The notes: generated by a model from the sequence alone, not told the origin. Numbered from the stretch's first letter, positions 23,423 through 33,505 are shown. The stretch is DNA of 64,000 bases from Maritimibacter sp. 55A14 (GCF_003122205.1 NZ_QEYE01000004.1:62001-126000), one strand, 5' to 3'. Made by a program: numbers and translations.

Positions 23423-24214
23423 TTACATCTCCTCGCGCAGGAAACGCAGGATCATCCGTTGCACTCGCTCGGTGTCCGACAACCAGTGCCGGTCATGCAG
23501 CGGATCGGGCGCCGTGAACACAACGGATCGGTCGTTTGCGTCCATGAACGCGCCGCAATCGCCACGCAAGACCGGCAGCCGGAACCAGGGGTCGCGCTTG
23601 CCCACCAGCGCCATCACCGGCTCGGCGGCGGGCGCGTTGAGCCCGCCATATTCCGGCCAGCCCGCGTTGCAGGTCCAGCCTTCCACCACGCGCGCCGAGA
23701 CCGGGCCGGTCCGGATCGTGGCCACGGTGATCGCGCCCTCGCTATGCCCCACCAGCGCCAGCGCCGCCGACGCCAGCCCCGGCAGCGCGCGCAGGCGCGT
23801 CAGCGCGTAGTCGATCTCGGCCTGCCGCCAACCCAGTACCGCGCGGTGCAGCCCGCCGCGCGGGATCGCCGGATCGCAACTTTCGGGCTTGTCCTGGCGG
23901 GCGAACCCGTCGGGCGCCACGAAAAGATAGCCCGCCGCGGCATAGAGCCTTGCCGCGGACTGCCCGATCTCACCGATACCGGCGCAGCCATGCGCGTAGA
24001 GGATGACGGGCGGGGCCGCGCGCCCCGCGAGCCATTCACCCAGCGCCGCCGTCTCCAGCCGTTCCCGCTGCCCGTCCGGATCCGGCGCGAGAACCAGCGC
24101 CGCCTGCCATGTCCGCTCCAGCTCGGCCGGATCGCGGACCGTATCGGCGCCCGCCGCGCCGTCAAGGCCCATCGCCAGGGCGGCCATCACCAGAAGCAGA
24201 CGCGTGCCAGTCAC
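23423..24214 (-). CDS. Exported alpha/beta hydrolase
   Basis: A 263-residue protein with a signal peptide (LLLVMAALAMGLDGAAGA). It has an alpha/beta-hydrolase fold: oxyanion region ILYAHGCAGIG and nucleophile elbow GHSEGA with S158. An acid is likely in VGKRDPWF and a histidine in PLHDRHWL. It resembles dienelactone-hydrolase-like periplasmic proteins; the substrate is unknown. Its start overlaps the holA stop by 4 bp, so it is the last gene of the leuS-lptE-holA operon. Confidence 0.8.
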   Translation of the reverse strand: MTGTRLLLVMAALAMGLDGAAGADTVRDPAELERTWQAALVLAPDPDGQRERLETAALGEWLAGRAAPPVILYAHGCAGIGEIGQSAARLYAAAGYLFVAPDGFARQDKPESCDPAIPRGGLHRAVLGWRQAEIDYALTRLRALPGLASAALALVGHSEGAITVATIRTGPVSARVVEGWTCNAGWPEYGGLNAPAAEPVMALVGKRDPWFRLPVLRGDCGAFMDANDRSVVFTAPDPLHDRHWLSDTERVQRMILRFLREEM

Positions 24215-25233
24215 CGTTTGACCATCATCGCCAGGCGGATGAGCGCGCGTTCCAGCATCGCCGCTGCCGGCACCGGGCGGGCGCTGCGCAGCGCCAGGTC
24301 GGTATCGGTCAACAGCCGCAGCGCCTCTTCCAGCCGGTGCATCCCCCAGGCCCGCGCCTGCCGCGCCATGCGGTCGCGGCGCGGCCCGAAGACCGGCGGC
24401 CGCGCCCGCGCCAGCCCTGCCTCGACGCCCTTGGGATCGGCGGCGGCGGCGTGCAGGCGGCGGAAATGGCGGCTCGCCCCGATGACGATGGAAATCGGCG
24501 TCATGCCCTGCCCGCGCAGCCGCTGCATCACGTCGCCCAGTTCCGCCTTGCGGCCCTCGGCCACAAGATCCAGCGCATCGTCGAGGACCGCCTCCGAGGT
24601 GCTGGGCGCACAGGCCGCGACATCGGCGCTCTCCACCGGTGCTGCGTCCCCGTGCTTGTAGAGCGCCAACTTCTCCAGCGTCTGCCGGAAGTCGCCCGCG
24701 TCGATCATCCTCGCCAGCGCCGTCAGGTCGGTCATCGCCGCGGGCGCAATGTCGCGCAGCCCGGCCTTGGCCAGCGCATCCTCGATCTCCTCCCGCGTGG
24801 GCGGATCGGCGTAGATGGCGGCGGCATGGGCGTTGGGATGCGCCTCGAAGAGCTTGCGCAGCGCCGAGCGCGCGTTGAGCTGCCCGGCGGTGACGACGAT
24901 CTGCGCGTCGCCCTCGCGCCAGTCCGCGAGCGCCGCGCCGACCGCCTTGGCCAGCCCGTCGCCGGCATCCTCGACGAAGACCACGCGCGGGCCGGGAAAG
25001 AAGCCGGTCGCCTTGATCGCATCGCCAAGCTGCGCGGCATCCTTGCGCAGGTCGGCAGCGGAAATGCGGGTCAGCCGCATCTCGGCCTCGCCTTCCGGGC
25101 CGATCAGCGCGGCGATCACCTCCTGCCGGCGCAGGGCGATGCGCATCGTGTCGGGACCGTGGATCAGAAGCCCCGTACGCGCCGGGTCGGGCCGGGCGAA
25201 ATAGCGCAGCGCGTCCCGTGGCGAGAGCTTCAT
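24211..25233 (-). CDS. holA: DNA polymerase III subunit delta
   Basis: HolA is the clamp-loader wrench subunit that opens the beta clamp. The 340 residues begin [28 protein letters not shown]. The family pattern of an N-terminal AAA+-like domain without Walker residues is seen (DPARTGLLIHG, DAQIVVTAG), followed by the helical DNA-polymerase III delta C-terminus. It overlaps lptE by 4 bp upstream and the hydrolase by 4 bp downstream. The leuS-lptE-holA order is conserved in alphaproteobacteria. Confidence 0.92.
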   Translation of the reverse strand: MKLSPRDALRYFARPDPARTGLLIHGPDTMRIALRRQEVIAALIGPEGEAEMRLTRISAADLRKDAAQLGDAIKATGFFPGPRVVFVEDAGDGLAKAVGAALADWREGDAQIVVTAGQLNARSALRKLFEAHPNAHAAAIYADPPTREEIEDALAKAGLRDIAPAAMTDLTALARMIDAGDFRQTLEKLALYKHGDAAPVESADVAACAPSTSEAVLDDALDLVAEGRKAELGDVMQRLRGQGMTPISIVIGASRHFRRLHAAAADPKGVEAGLARARPPVFGPRRDRMARQARAWGMHRLEEALRLLTDTDLALRSARPVPAAAMLERALIRLAMMVKR

Positions 25234-25727
25234 GAGCCGCGGCCGGCAGCCCCGGCCAAAAGGCGTGTGACGATCTGATCGGCCAGCGCCGCGGCCAGCC
25301 GTTCGAGCGCGTCGCGCTCCGCCGTCAGGGTCGACACGGTGGAGGCGGTGGCGCTGTAGGAGGTGAAATTCTGCACCTGCCCGCTTTGCACGACGGTGCC
25401 GCCAGCCATCTCGCGCAGCACGAAATCCGCCTCGCCTATGACGTTGAACCGTTCGATCTCGTTCGCGGTGGTGATGCCGATGGCCTCCTTGCGGGTGCGC
25501 ATCGACACCTTCAGCTCATAACGCGCGCCGGCGCCGGAGCGGCCCAGGCGGTCTTCCAGCCGCCCGACCAGAACGAATCCGGTGCGGTTCGTCGCCGGGG
25601 CCACCAGGATCTGCCCCTGTAACCCGTGGGCCGCCCCCGACGGCGCAAAGGCGGGCTCGAATCCGCAGCCGGCCAGCGGCAGCAGGGCGAGCGCGGTCAG
25701 GAAGGTACGGCGGTCAGATGACGACAT
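25230..25727 (-). CDS. lptE: LPS-assembly lipoprotein LptE
   Basis: LptE plugs the LptD barrel that inserts lipopolysaccharide in the outer membrane. The 165-residue protein has a signal peptide and lipobox LLPLAGC (Cys at 21) followed by GFEPAF. The body is mixed alpha/beta ([17 protein letters not shown] ... [13 protein letters not shown]). It overlaps the end of leuS by 14 bp and holA by 4 bp, so the three are co-transcribed. Confidence 0.9.
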   Translation of the reverse strand: MSSSDRRTFLTALALLPLAGCGFEPAFAPSGAAHGLQGQILVAPATNRTGFVLVGRLEDRLGRSGAGARYELKVSMRTRKEAIGITTANEIERFNVIGEADFVLREMAGGTVVQSGQVQNFTSYSATASTVSTLTAERDALERLAAALADQIVTRLLAGAAGRGS

Positions 25728-28326
25728 TGACGATACGGCCCGGGACGACGATCAGCTTCTTCGGCGCACCGCCCGCGAGCGCCTTCACGACAGCATCATC
25801 CGCCAGCACCAGCTTTTCAACCTCTTCCTTGGCCATGTCGCGGGGCACGGCGATCTCCGACCGCCGCTTGCCGTTGACCTGGATGGGCAGCGTCACCGTG
25901 TCCTCGACCAGCATCGCCGGATCGGCCTCGGGCCAGGGCGCGCGGGCCACCAGCCCTGCGCCGCCCAGCATCGACCAGACCTCCTCGGCCAGATGCGGGA
26001 CCATCGGCGCCATGAGCTGCGCCATGACCCGGAGCGCGGCGCGCTGCGCCCCCGCCCCGGCGCCGGATCGGGCGATGGTGTTGGTGAATTCGTAGAGCTT
26101 GGCCACCGCCTTGTTGAAGGCGAACCCCTCGATCCCGCGCGTCACCTCGTCGATGGCGCGGTGTGTTGCGCGTTCCAGCGCCGTATCCGCTGCCCCGTCC
26201 CCGTCGCCCGCCGCGCGCACCTCGTCGGCCAGACGCCAGACCCGCGAGAGGTGCTTCCACGCGGCCTCGGCCCCGGCGGCGGTCCATTCCACGTCGCGTT
26301 CCGGCGGGCTGTCGGAGAGCATGAACCAGCGCGCGGTATCGGCCCCGTAGGCGCCGATGATGTTCACCGGATCGACGACGTTCTTCTTGGATTTCGACAT
26401 TTTGGCGGAGGGGATGACTTTCACATCCTCAAGCTTGAGTGGAGAACCGTCTTCCAAAGGCAGCTTTCCGCCATCTTCTAGAAGCAAATGTCCACCTTCT
26501 ACAAAAGGTTTGCCATCCTTCCAAATCACCTCCTCTGGTAAGTGGAAGACCGGGCGGCCATTGGCATCGCTCGTCACATAGATCTCATGCGTGACCATCC
26601 CCTGCGTGAAGAGCGCGTCGAAAGGCTCGATCGCCTTGGCGGGCAGGTGGCCGGTCTTGTGCATGGCCCGCGCGAAGAAGCGCGAGTAAAGGAGGTGCAG
26701 GATCGCGTGCTCGATGCCGCCGATATATTGGTCGACATTCATCCAGTATTCCGCATCCGCCAGGTTCGTGGGCGTCTCGGCCCGCGGCGCAGTGAAGCGC
26801 GCGTAATACCACGAGCTGTCCACGAACGTGTCCATCGTGTCGGTCTCGCGCCGCGCGGGCTTGCCGCATTTCGGGCAGGCCGTCCGCGCCCAGCTCGGGT
26901 GGCGGTCGAGCGGGTTGCCGGGCTTGTCGAAGCTGACATCCCTGGGCAGTTCGACCGGCAGGTTCTCCTTGCGCTCGGGCACCACGCCGCAGGCGTCGCA
27001 ATGCACCACCGGGATCGGGCAGCCCCAGTAGCGCTGGCGCGAGATGCCCCAGTCGCGCAGCCGGTATTTGGTGACGCCGGTGCCGAAGCCCGCGGCCTCG
27101 GCTGCCGCGATGGCGGCCTCGATGGCGGCTTCGCCGGTCTGCATTTCCGGGCCCGCACAGGCGCGGGCATAGCGCACAAGGTCGGTCTTGGGCGGCACGA
27201 AAGCGGTGTCGCCCACCGGCGTGTCGTCGCCTTCGGCGAAGTAGACGTCGATGACGTCGAGCCCGTACTTGCGCGCAAAATCAAGGTCGCGCTGGTCATG
27301 TGCGGGGACGCCGAAAATCGCGCCGGTGCCGTAATCCATCAGGATGAAATTGGCGATCCAGACCGGCAGGTCGCGCCCGTCGGTCGGGTGGCGCACGGTG
27401 ATGCCAGTGTCTACCCCGCGTTTCTCGGTGGTCTCCAGCGCCTCCTCGCTGGTGCCCATGCGGCGGCATTCGGCGCAGAAGGCCGCGACCTCCGCGTTGT
27501 CCTTCTCCAGCGCCTTGGCCAGCGGATGATCGGGCGAGACGGCGGCAAAACTGGCGCCCAGCAGCGTGTCGGGCCGGGTGGTGTAGACCTCCAGCCGCTC
27601 ATGGCCTGCCGGCGCACCCGTGGTCGCAAAGCCGAATTGCAGCCCGAGCGACCGGCCGATCCAGTTGCGCTGCATCAGGCGGACTTTCTCCGGCCATTTC
27701 TCCAGCCCGTCGAGCGCGTCGAGCAGGTCCTCGGCATAATCGGAGATGCGGAAGAACCATTGCGTGAGTTCGCGCCGCTCCACCTCGGCGCCGGACCGCC
27801 AGCCCTTGCCGTCGATCACCTGCTCGTTGGCCAGCACGGTCATGTCCACCGGGTCCCAGTTCACGGTGGCGGATTTGCGGTAGACCAGCCCGGCCTCCAT
27901 CATGTCGATGAACATGGCCTGTTGCTGGCCGTAATATTCAGCGTCGCAGGTGGCGAATTCGCGGCTCCAGTCGATGGAGAGCCCCATCGGCTTAAGCTGG
28001 TCGCGCATGTCCGCGATATTGCGGTAGGTCCAGTCGGCGGGGTGCCCGCCCTCGGCCATCGCCGCGTTCTCGGCGGGCATTCCGAAAGCGTCCCAGCCCA
28101 TCGGGTGCAGCACGTTGAAGCCGGCGGCGGATTTGTAGCGCGCGATCACGTCGCCCATCGTGTAGTTTCGCACATGTCCCATATGGATGCGCCCCGACGG
28201 ATAGGGAAACATCTCCAGCACGTAGTATTTCGGCCGCGTCTCGTCGCGCCGGGCCCGGAAGACATCGGCCTTGTCCCATTCCGCCTGCCATTTCGGCTCC
28301 ACCAGCTTGGCATCGTAGCGCGACAT
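25714..28326 (-). CDS. leuS: Leucyl-tRNA synthetase
   Basis: Charges tRNA-Leu. The 870-residue class I synthetase has the HIGH-type motif ([15 protein letters not shown], about 46-60) and the CP1 editing domain. Two zinc-like CxxC pairs are seen, and KMSKSKKN lies at about 640-647. The C-terminal anticodon-binding domain ends with the VPGRIVNVV tail. I chose the ATG at 28326 (MSRYDAK); another ATG three codons earlier is possible. The roughly 160 bp just before KMSKS (26400-26560) have strikingly low GC and foreign codon use. Confidence 0.96.
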   Translation of the reverse strand: MSRYDAKLVEPKWQAEWDKADVFRARRDETRPKYYVLEMFPYPSGRIHMGHVRNYTMGDVIARYKSAAGFNVLHPMGWDAFGMPAENAAMAEGGHPADWTYRNIADMRDQLKPMGLSIDWSREFATCDAEYYGQQQAMFIDMMEAGLVYRKSATVNWDPVDMTVLANEQVIDGKGWRSGAEVERRELTQWFFRISDYAEDLLDALDGLEKWPEKVRLMQRNWIGRSLGLQFGFATTGAPAGHERLEVYTTRPDTLLGASFAAVSPDHPLAKALEKDNAEVAAFCAECRRMGTSEEALETTEKRGVDTGITVRHPTDGRDLPVWIANFILMDYGTGAIFGVPAHDQRDLDFARKYGLDVIDVYFAEGDDTPVGDTAFVPPKTDLVRYARACAGPEMQTGEAAIEAAIAAAEAAGFGTGVTKYRLRDWGISRQRYWGCPIPVVHCDACGVVPERKENLPVELPRDVSFDKPGNPLDRHPSWARTACPKCGKPARRETDTMDTFVDSSWYYARFTAPRAETPTNLADAEYWMNVDQYIGGIEHAILHLLYSRFFARAMHKTGHLPAKAIEPFDALFTQGMVTHEIYVTSDANGRPVFHLPEEVIWKDGKPFVEGGHLLLEDGGKLPLEDGSPLKLEDVKVIPSAKMSKSKKNVVDPVNIIGAYGADTARWFMLSDSPPERDVEWTAAGAEAAWKHLSRVWRLADEVRAAGDGDGAADTALERATHRAIDEVTRGIEGFAFNKAVAKLYEFTNTIARSGAGAGAQRAALRVMAQLMAPMVPHLAEEVWSMLGGAGLVARAPWPEADPAMLVEDTVTLPIQVNGKRRSEIAVPRDMAKEEVEKLVLADDAVVKALAGGAPKKLIVVPGRIVNVVI

Positions 28327-28412
28327 GTGATCCATCCTTCAACAACTGCGCCGGACCAGAAGGCCCGGCGCGTTTTTAATGCTCACCTGCGGGAAAGGTC
28401 TAGGCCGAGGCG

Positions 28413-29405
28413 TCAATATTTCCCGTCTTCGATCCGAAGCTGGCGCGCCCGCGTCAGGATCGCGTCTTCCACCGCGCGGATCGTGTCGCGGTCCACCGGG
28501 CCCGAGCGGGTGCTGAGCGCCACCTTCAGCGACCGCGCATCCAGCGCGGGCTCCTGCACCAGAACCGTGGCCTTGTAGGCGGTGCTGCCGCCCGGCGGCG
28601 CGCCCCAATCGGTGACGAAGACGCCGGTGAAGGGATCGACGCTCTGGACCGGAAGGAAGCTCAGGACGTCGAGCGAGGCATGCCACAGGTAGCGGTTGAC
28701 CTGTATGCCGGTATCGGGCTGGCGGCCGAAGACATTGCCCTTGCGCGCGGCGCGCCGGTTGCTGAGCGCGGCGGCGACCTGCGCCTCGGCCCGCGCGTCG
28801 ACGGCGGCCTGCGAGGGCTCGCCGCCGGCGGGCCCCGCCACCTGCTGCGCGGGTTGTGCCCGGCCGCCGCCCAGAAGTTGCTGGATCTGGCGGATGACGG
28901 GAATGTTGGAGAGCTGGCGGCCGCCGCCGCCGCCGACGCGCACGCCGCCCTGTTGCCCACCGGTCGAAGGGCCGCGCGGCATGCCGCCGGGATCGGCAAC
29001 ACCCACGGGCCGCGCGCCGCTGCCGAGGACCACGTCGACGCCGGGCCGGTAGCTGCCGTCGCCGGTATAGGGCTCACCGCGGGGCATGCCGCCGGCCTCT
29101 TCCACATCGGCGCCACCGACCTTGAATTCGCCTGGCTGCTCGCCCTCGCGCACACGTTCCGGTCCCGCCGGCATCCCGCCGGGATCCGCGACGCCGGGAT
29201 CGGGCCGCTCGCCCACCTTGTCGCGGTCGCGACGTCCGCCGAAAAGCCCGCTGTCGCCGCCGAAGAGGCCGCGGCGCGGCTCGGCTCGTTCGTCGTCACC
29301 GCCGCCACGTCCGAACAGGTTTCCGCTGCCGACATTGCCGCAGCCCGCCAGCGCGAGAACCGTCACGCAGATCAGGCATTTCGTTAGCCCCGAAAGAGGT
29401 TTCAT
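28413..29405 (-). CDS. DUF3576 domain lipoprotein with long Gly/Pro-rich region
   Basis: A 330-residue lipoprotein with lipobox VLALAGC (Cys at 22). Residues 28-195 are low complexity, rich in Gly, Arg, Pro and Gln. They include the near-repeated phrase GVADPGGMP twice and GGMPRG twice. The C-terminal DUF3576 domain (about 205-330) has FGRQPDTGIQVNRYLWHASLDVLSFLP and DWGAPPGGSTAYKATV. Members without the long insert are about half this length. Function is unknown; an outer-membrane or periplasmic role is inferred. It lies 77 bp upstream of leuS. Confidence 0.83.
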   Translation of the reverse strand: MKPLSGLTKCLICVTVLALAGCGNVGSGNLFGRGGGDDERAEPRRGLFGGDSGLFGGRRDRDKVGERPDPGVADPGGMPAGPERVREGEQPGEFKVGGADVEEAGGMPRGEPYTGDGSYRPGVDVVLGSGARPVGVADPGGMPRGPSTGGQQGGVRVGGGGGRQLSNIPVIRQIQQLLGGGRAQPAQQVAGPAGGEPSQAAVDARAEAQVAAALSNRRAARKGNVFGRQPDTGIQVNRYLWHASLDVLSFLPVQSVDPFTGVFVTDWGAPPGGSTAYKATVLVQEPALDARSLKVALSTRSGPVDRDTIRAVEDAILTRARQLRIEDGKY

Positions 29406-29570
29406 GTCGGTTGGTCCCCGCCCGTATCCGTTGGGGATGTGTACCGAAGCGTCTATCGGGGGACAAGGTTTTTCCATGCCCCGTACCGGGACGTGATCCG
29501 CCCGCGCCCCCTTTCCTTTTCCACCGCTCTGTGGCTGAAAGAGAGGGACCGTTACCGGAGCAGCGAGAAC

Positions 29571-30224
29571 ATGGCACTGGACGATATCCTGGAACGTATC
29601 CGCAAGGCCGAGGAGGCGGCCGGGCGCAGCCCCGGCTCGACCCGCCTGATCGCCGTCTCGAAGGTGCAGCCGCTCGACCGTATCGAGGCGGTGCTGGATC
29701 AGGGCCACCGGCTTTTCGGTGAAAACCGGGTGCAGGAGGCGGCCGGGAAATGGCCGGATTTCCGCGACCGCTACGACGGGATTGAGCTGCACCTGATCGG
29801 TCCGCTGCAAAGCAACAAGCTGCGCCAGGCGGTGGAGCTTTTCGAGGCGATCCAGTCGCTCGACCGGCCGAAGCTCGCGCGCAAGCTCGCCGATCTTGCG
29901 CAGGAACGCGGCGCCTGCCCGCGGCTGATGATTCAGGTCAACACCGGCGAGGAGCCGCAGAAGGCCGGAATAATGCCCGCCGATGCGGACGCCTTCATCG
30001 CCCAGTGCCGCGACATGGACCTGCCCGTGGAAGGGCTGATGTGCATCCCGCCGCTGGAGGAGGAGCCGAGCCTGCATTTTGCGCTTCTGTCCAAGATCGC
30101 CGCGCGCAACGGCCTGCCGGAGTTGTCCATGGGCATGAGCGCCGATTTCGAGCGCGCCGTGGCGCAGGGCGCGACCTATGTGCGCGTCGGATCTGCGATT
30201 TTCGGCGAACGCGACTACGGCTGA
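29571..30224 (+). CDS. yggS: YggS/PLPBP family pyridoxal phosphate homeostasis protein
   Basis: A 217-residue single-domain TIM-barrel protein that binds pyridoxal phosphate and balances its supply, with no enzymatic activity. Signature blocks are LIAVSKVQPLDRI (PLP lysine in SK), LFGENRVQEA, LHLIGPLQSNK, and the C-terminal LSMGMSADFERAVAQGATYVRVGSAIFG. The ATG at 29571 gives the usual length. It is divergent from the DUF3576 gene and its 3' end overlaps the L,D-transpeptidase gene by 10 bp, tail to tail. Confidence 0.94.
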   Translation: MALDDILERIRKAEEAAGRSPGSTRLIAVSKVQPLDRIEAVLDQGHRLFGENRVQEAAGKWPDFRDRYDGIELHLIGPLQSNKLRQAVELFEAIQSLDRPKLARKLADLAQERGACPRLMIQVNTGEEPQKAGIMPADADAFIAQCRDMDLPVEGLMCIPPLEEEPSLHFALLSKIAARNGLPELSMGMSADFERAVAQGATYVRVGSAIFGERDYG

Positions 30225-30724
30225 ACGATCATCCGCGTGCCCGGACCGATGCGCGCGGCAAGCCAAAGAAGATCGGCGCGGGAAAACGCCACGCAGCCCG
30301 CCGTGGGGTGGCGGGGCGCGCGCCAGGTATGCAGGAAGATCGCCGAGCCCCGCCCGGCCGCCGCACGCGGCCAGTTCCAATCCGTCGTCAGGATGATGTC
30401 GTAGAGCGGATCGGCTCGCGCCAGCCGCTCATGTCCGTATCGGTGCGGCCGGCGGACCCACAGATTGTAATCCGGATCCGCGCTGTCATCCGACCAGCCG
30501 TCCTGCGGCCCGATGGGCTCCGCCCAGCCCGGCAGCAGGCCGCGCGCGATCCGGTCGGGCCGGTAGAGCAGCCCGGTGATCCGGTGACTGCCCGCCGGCG
30601 TCGCGCCGTCGCCCTCGCGCTTGTCGCTTGTGATGCCGCCCCGCCCTATGGCGCAGGGCAGGCGGCGCCCGCCGAAAGCCGCGCCCCAGCTCCCGACGCG
30701 CAGGTCGCCGCGCCGCGGGATCAC
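30215..30724 (-). CDS. L,D-transpeptidase (YkuD) family protein
   Basis: A 169-residue YkuD-domain protein, the fold of peptidoglycan L,D-transpeptidases. The catalytic block [14 protein letters not shown] (His/Cys with Cys at about 143) is intact, with the upstream histidine in IFLHTWRAP. No clear signal peptide is seen, as in the short YkuD proteins common in alphaproteobacteria. It overlaps ribA by 4 bp, an odd pairing that suggests shared transcription. Confidence 0.85.
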   Translation of the reverse strand: MIPRRGDLRVGSWGAAFGGRRLPCAIGRGGITSDKREGDGATPAGSHRITGLLYRPDRIARGLLPGWAEPIGPQDGWSDDSADPDYNLWVRRPHRYGHERLARADPLYDIILTTDWNWPRAAAGRGSAIFLHTWRAPRHPTAGCVAFSRADLLWLAARIGPGTRMIVQP

Positions 30725-31812
30725 AGCAGATGTCCGGATTTCTCGGCCTTGGTGGTCAGGTAACCGGTATTGTGGCTGGTGCGGCCGACCTTCAGGGGCA
30801 CGCGCTCGGCCACATGCAGCCCGCAGCCTTCCATCATCGCCAGTTTCGCGGGATTGTTCGTCATCAGCCGGACCGCCGAGAAGCCGAGGCTCTTAAGGAT
30901 CTCCGCGCCGATACGGAAATCGCGCTCGTCATCCTCGAACCCCAGCCGGTGATTGGCCTCCACCGTGTCGAACCCCTGATCCTGAAGCGCATAGGCGCGC
31001 ATCTTGTTGGCCAGCCCGATGCCGCGCCCCTCTTGGTTGAGATAGAGCAGGATGCCCGCGCCCGCCTCGCCGATCTGGGCCATCGCGGCGCGAAGCTGCG
31101 GGCCGCAATCGCATTTGAGCGAGCCCAGAACGTCGCCCGTGAAACAGGCGGAATGCAGCCGCACCAGGACCGGCGCGCGGCGCGACGGCGTGCCGATCTC
31201 GACCGCGTAATGCTCCTCGCCGCCATCGTCGGGGCGGAAGACATGCAGCCGTCCGGCCTCGCTCACCTCAAGCGGCAGGCGGGCCGCGACCACCTCGCGC
31301 GGGGGGCGCATGTCGGCACGGGTCGGGTCGGCGTCGGCCATGTCCAGCCGGGTCAGCCCATGCAGCGCCGCGAAGGTCGCGGCGTCCGACAGTTCGACCG
31401 CCAGGACCGCGGGCAGCAGCCGTGCCTGCTTGGCCAGCGCCAGCCCGGCGCGGTGCAGGGCGGCGGACCCACCGCGCTCTGTCATCAGCGGGCCCTTCAT
31501 CGGGTGGCTCAGGTCGTCCTTCGGGTCGGCCACGGCGCGCAGCCAGGCCGCGTCGGCATCGGCGGGCACGCGGATGCGCGCCAGATCGCCGTCATAGGCC
31601 CGCGCCTTGAGCGTCACCGCACGCCGCGCCGTCACCGCCAGCACCAGCGGCGCGGCCAGCGCCCGCATCGCCGCCAGCCGCACGGGCGGCGCGGTCTCGG
31701 CAGCCGCCACCAGAATGCCGCCGCCGCCCGCAGACAGCACCACCGGCACGCCCAGCCGGAGATCGGCGCGGGCGCGGGCGATACGTTCTTCCGGGGTGGG
31801 TGCGAAACTCAT
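30721..31812 (-). CDS. ribA: GTP cyclohydrolase II
   Basis: First committed step of riboflavin synthesis, GTP to diaminohydroxyribosylaminopyrimidine phosphate. The 363 residues have a C-terminal catalytic domain (about 165-355) with the zinc ligands in [15 protein letters not shown]. The catalytic segment [20 protein letters not shown] and RLMTNNPAK follow. The N-terminal 160 residues are an extension found in alphaproteobacterial GTP cyclohydrolases of uncertain role. Transcribed with the L,D-transpeptidase. Confidence 0.92.
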   Translation of the reverse strand: MSFAPTPEERIARARADLRLGVPVVLSAGGGGILVAAAETAPPVRLAAMRALAAPLVLAVTARRAVTLKARAYDGDLARIRVPADADAAWLRAVADPKDDLSHPMKGPLMTERGGSAALHRAGLALAKQARLLPAVLAVELSDAATFAALHGLTRLDMADADPTRADMRPPREVVAARLPLEVSEAGRLHVFRPDDGGEEHYAVEIGTPSRRAPVLVRLHSACFTGDVLGSLKCDCGPQLRAAMAQIGEAGAGILLYLNQEGRGIGLANKMRAYALQDQGFDTVEANHRLGFEDDERDFRIGAEILKSLGFSAVRLMTNNPAKLAMMEGCGLHVAERVPLKVGRTSHNTGYLTTKAEKSGHLL

Positions 31813-31977
31813 CCTGACAGGTCCCGTTCGGCGTTTCTGCGCGCATCAATAGCGTGCCTTGCAAGAAATATGAAACAAAACCCTCGGTTTCGACACGAGC
31901 GCGTGAAATGTTTCGTGAGGTTATTGCTGAACCCGTGATGAAGTCGCATCTGGGTTTCACAGAAGGGATAGTTCACC

Positions 31978-32664
31978 ATGAGCACACTCAAGAGAATCCT
32001 GCTTGTCGATGACGACGACGACCTGCGCGAGGCGCTGTCCGAGCAGCTTGTGATGACCGAGGAATTCGACGTGTTTGAAGCCGATGACGGTCATTCCGCG
32101 ATGACCAAGGCCAAGGCCGCGCTCTACGATCTCGTCATCCTCGACGTGGGTCTGCCCGACACCGACGGGCGCGAGCTTTGCCGCCTGATGCGCAAGCAGG
32201 GCGTCAAATGCCCGGTCATCATGCTGACCGGCCACACCACCGATGCCGACACGATCCTGGGGCTCGACGCGGGCGCCAACGACTATATTCCAAAGCCGTT
32301 CAAGTTCCCGGTCCTGCTGGCCCGCATCCGCGCGCAGCTTCGCCAGCACGAACAGTCCGAGGACGCGATCTTCCAGCTCGGGCCCTACACGTTCAAGCCG
32401 TCGATGAAGATGCTGATCGACAGCAACGACCGCAAGGTGCGGCTGACCGAGAAGGAAACCAACATCCTCAAGTATCTCTACCGCTCCACCGACAACGTGG
32501 TGCCGCGCGACACGCTGCTGCACGAGGTCTGGGGCTACAACGCCGGGGTCACGACCCACACGCTGGAGACGCATATCTACCGCCTGCGCCAGAAGATCGA
32601 GCCCGATCCCGGCAACGCCCGCCTGCTGGTCACCGAATCGGGCGGCTATCGCCTGATGGCCTGA
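31978..32664 (+). CDS. OmpR-family response regulator (CenR/OsrR-like)
   Basis: A 228-residue two-component regulator. The receiver (1-122) has the acidic patch DDDDD and phosphoacceptor aspartate in LVILDVGLPD (about 56), with the lysine in IPKPFKF. The winged-helix domain (about 132-228) has LTEKETNILKYLYR and THTLETHIYRLRQKIEPDPGNARLL. It closely resembles the regulator called CenR or OsrR in relatives, which controls envelope genes; that name is from memory. No kinase is adjacent. It ends with a strong terminator. Confidence 0.88.
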   Translation: MSTLKRILLVDDDDDLREALSEQLVMTEEFDVFEADDGHSAMTKAKAALYDLVILDVGLPDTDGRELCRLMRKQGVKCPVIMLTGHTTDADTILGLDAGANDYIPKPFKFPVLLARIRAQLRQHEQSEDAIFQLGPYTFKPSMKMLIDSNDRKVRLTEKETNILKYLYRSTDNVVPRDTLLHEVWGYNAGVTTHTLETHIYRLRQKIEPDPGNARLLVTESGGYRLMA

Positions 32665-32687
32665 CGGCCGCGCCCGAGACCCCCCGA

Positions 32688-32714
32688 AAACCCGGCCCCG
32701 CGCCGGGTTTTTTT
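32688..32714 (+). terminator. Intrinsic terminator after the OmpR-type regulator
   Basis: AAACCCGGC (32688-32696) pairs with GCCGGGTTT (32702-32710) and is followed by a run of T to 32714. Confidence 0.9.
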
Positions 32715-32735
32715 CTTGCCCGTCCCCGCCCGCCT

Positions 32736-33425
32736 TCACCCCCCGTCGGCCAGGCGGTCGGCCTCGGCCGAGACGGCGTCGAGTGCGGCGGCCAGTTTCG
32801 CGCATTGCGCGTCCAGAGCGGCCTGCGAGAGCCGGGCGGGCGGCGTGAAGCTCTCGCCCATCAGGAAGACGCCGCGGCCGAAGGGCAGCGGCAGCACGAA
32901 CCGGTCCCAGGTCTTCAGCACGATGCGCCACCGGGTGGAGAAGGCATAGGGCGTGACCGCCGCGCGCGCCATCGAGGCCAGGATGATCGCACCCGGTTTC
33001 ACCTCCTCGCGCGGGCCGAGCGGGCCGTCGGGGGCCAGCCCCACCAGCGCGCCGCCGCGCACCGCGCGCACCGCCTCGCGGATCGCCACGCGGTTGTCGC
33101 CGGAGGTCTTGAGCCAGATGATCCTCAGCCCCCGCCCCACCATCTCGGAGGTGACGATGCGCGCATCCTCATGCTCGCTGGCCAGGATGTAGAACGGGTG
33201 ATCCTCCCAGGTCCGGTAGAAGGTGGAAAGCGCGATCCGGCTGTGCCAGCAGCACAGGACATGCGGCACGCCGGCGGCCAGGTCGGCGTCGAACGCCTCA
33301 TGCCCGTGGAAGGTCCAGCGCGTGGTCCGGTAGACGAAGCGGATATAGCGCGCATAGAACGCGCGCGTGGTCTTCTGGAACCACGCGCTCTTGCGGATAC
33401 GCTTCTCCAGTTTCTTCAGCCGCAT
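32736..33425 (-). CDS. DUF374 lysophospholipid acyltransferase-like protein
   Basis: A 229-residue protein of the DUF374 branch of the LPLAT superfamily. The acyltransferase motif appears as CCWHSRIALSTF (a variant of the HxxxxD box), and the glycerol-phosphate-binding region as GLAPDGPLGPREEVKPGAIILA. The start at 33425 (MRLKKLEKRI) gives the usual basic N-terminus. In relatives this gene lies near lipid A or kdtA genes; here it is convergent with the response regulator. The acyl acceptor is not known. Confidence 0.85.
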   Translation of the reverse strand: MRLKKLEKRIRKSAWFQKTTRAFYARYIRFVYRTTRWTFHGHEAFDADLAAGVPHVLCCWHSRIALSTFYRTWEDHPFYILASEHEDARIVTSEMVGRGLRIIWLKTSGDNRVAIREAVRAVRGGALVGLAPDGPLGPREEVKPGAIILASMARAAVTPYAFSTRWRIVLKTWDRFVLPLPFGRGVFLMGESFTPPARLSQAALDAQCAKLAAALDAVSAEADRLADGG

Positions 33426-33505
33426 ACGCGCCTCCGGGCCGCCGCCCCCTTGTGGCGCCCCGGACCGTCGGTCTAGATACGCCAAACCCGGAGCGGAGCC
33501 AGCCC

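Noticed and set aside
26542-28578. A 678-codon plus-strand frame opposite leuS
   Set aside because: It is a mirror frame with no recognisable domain. The opposite strand encodes intact leucyl-tRNA synthetase.
31813-31977. Repeats GAAAC/GTTTC and CACGA/TCGTG upstream of the OmpR-type regulator as operators
   Set aside because: The matches are short and spaced irregularly. Autoregulation is possible but the sequence alone does not support a site.
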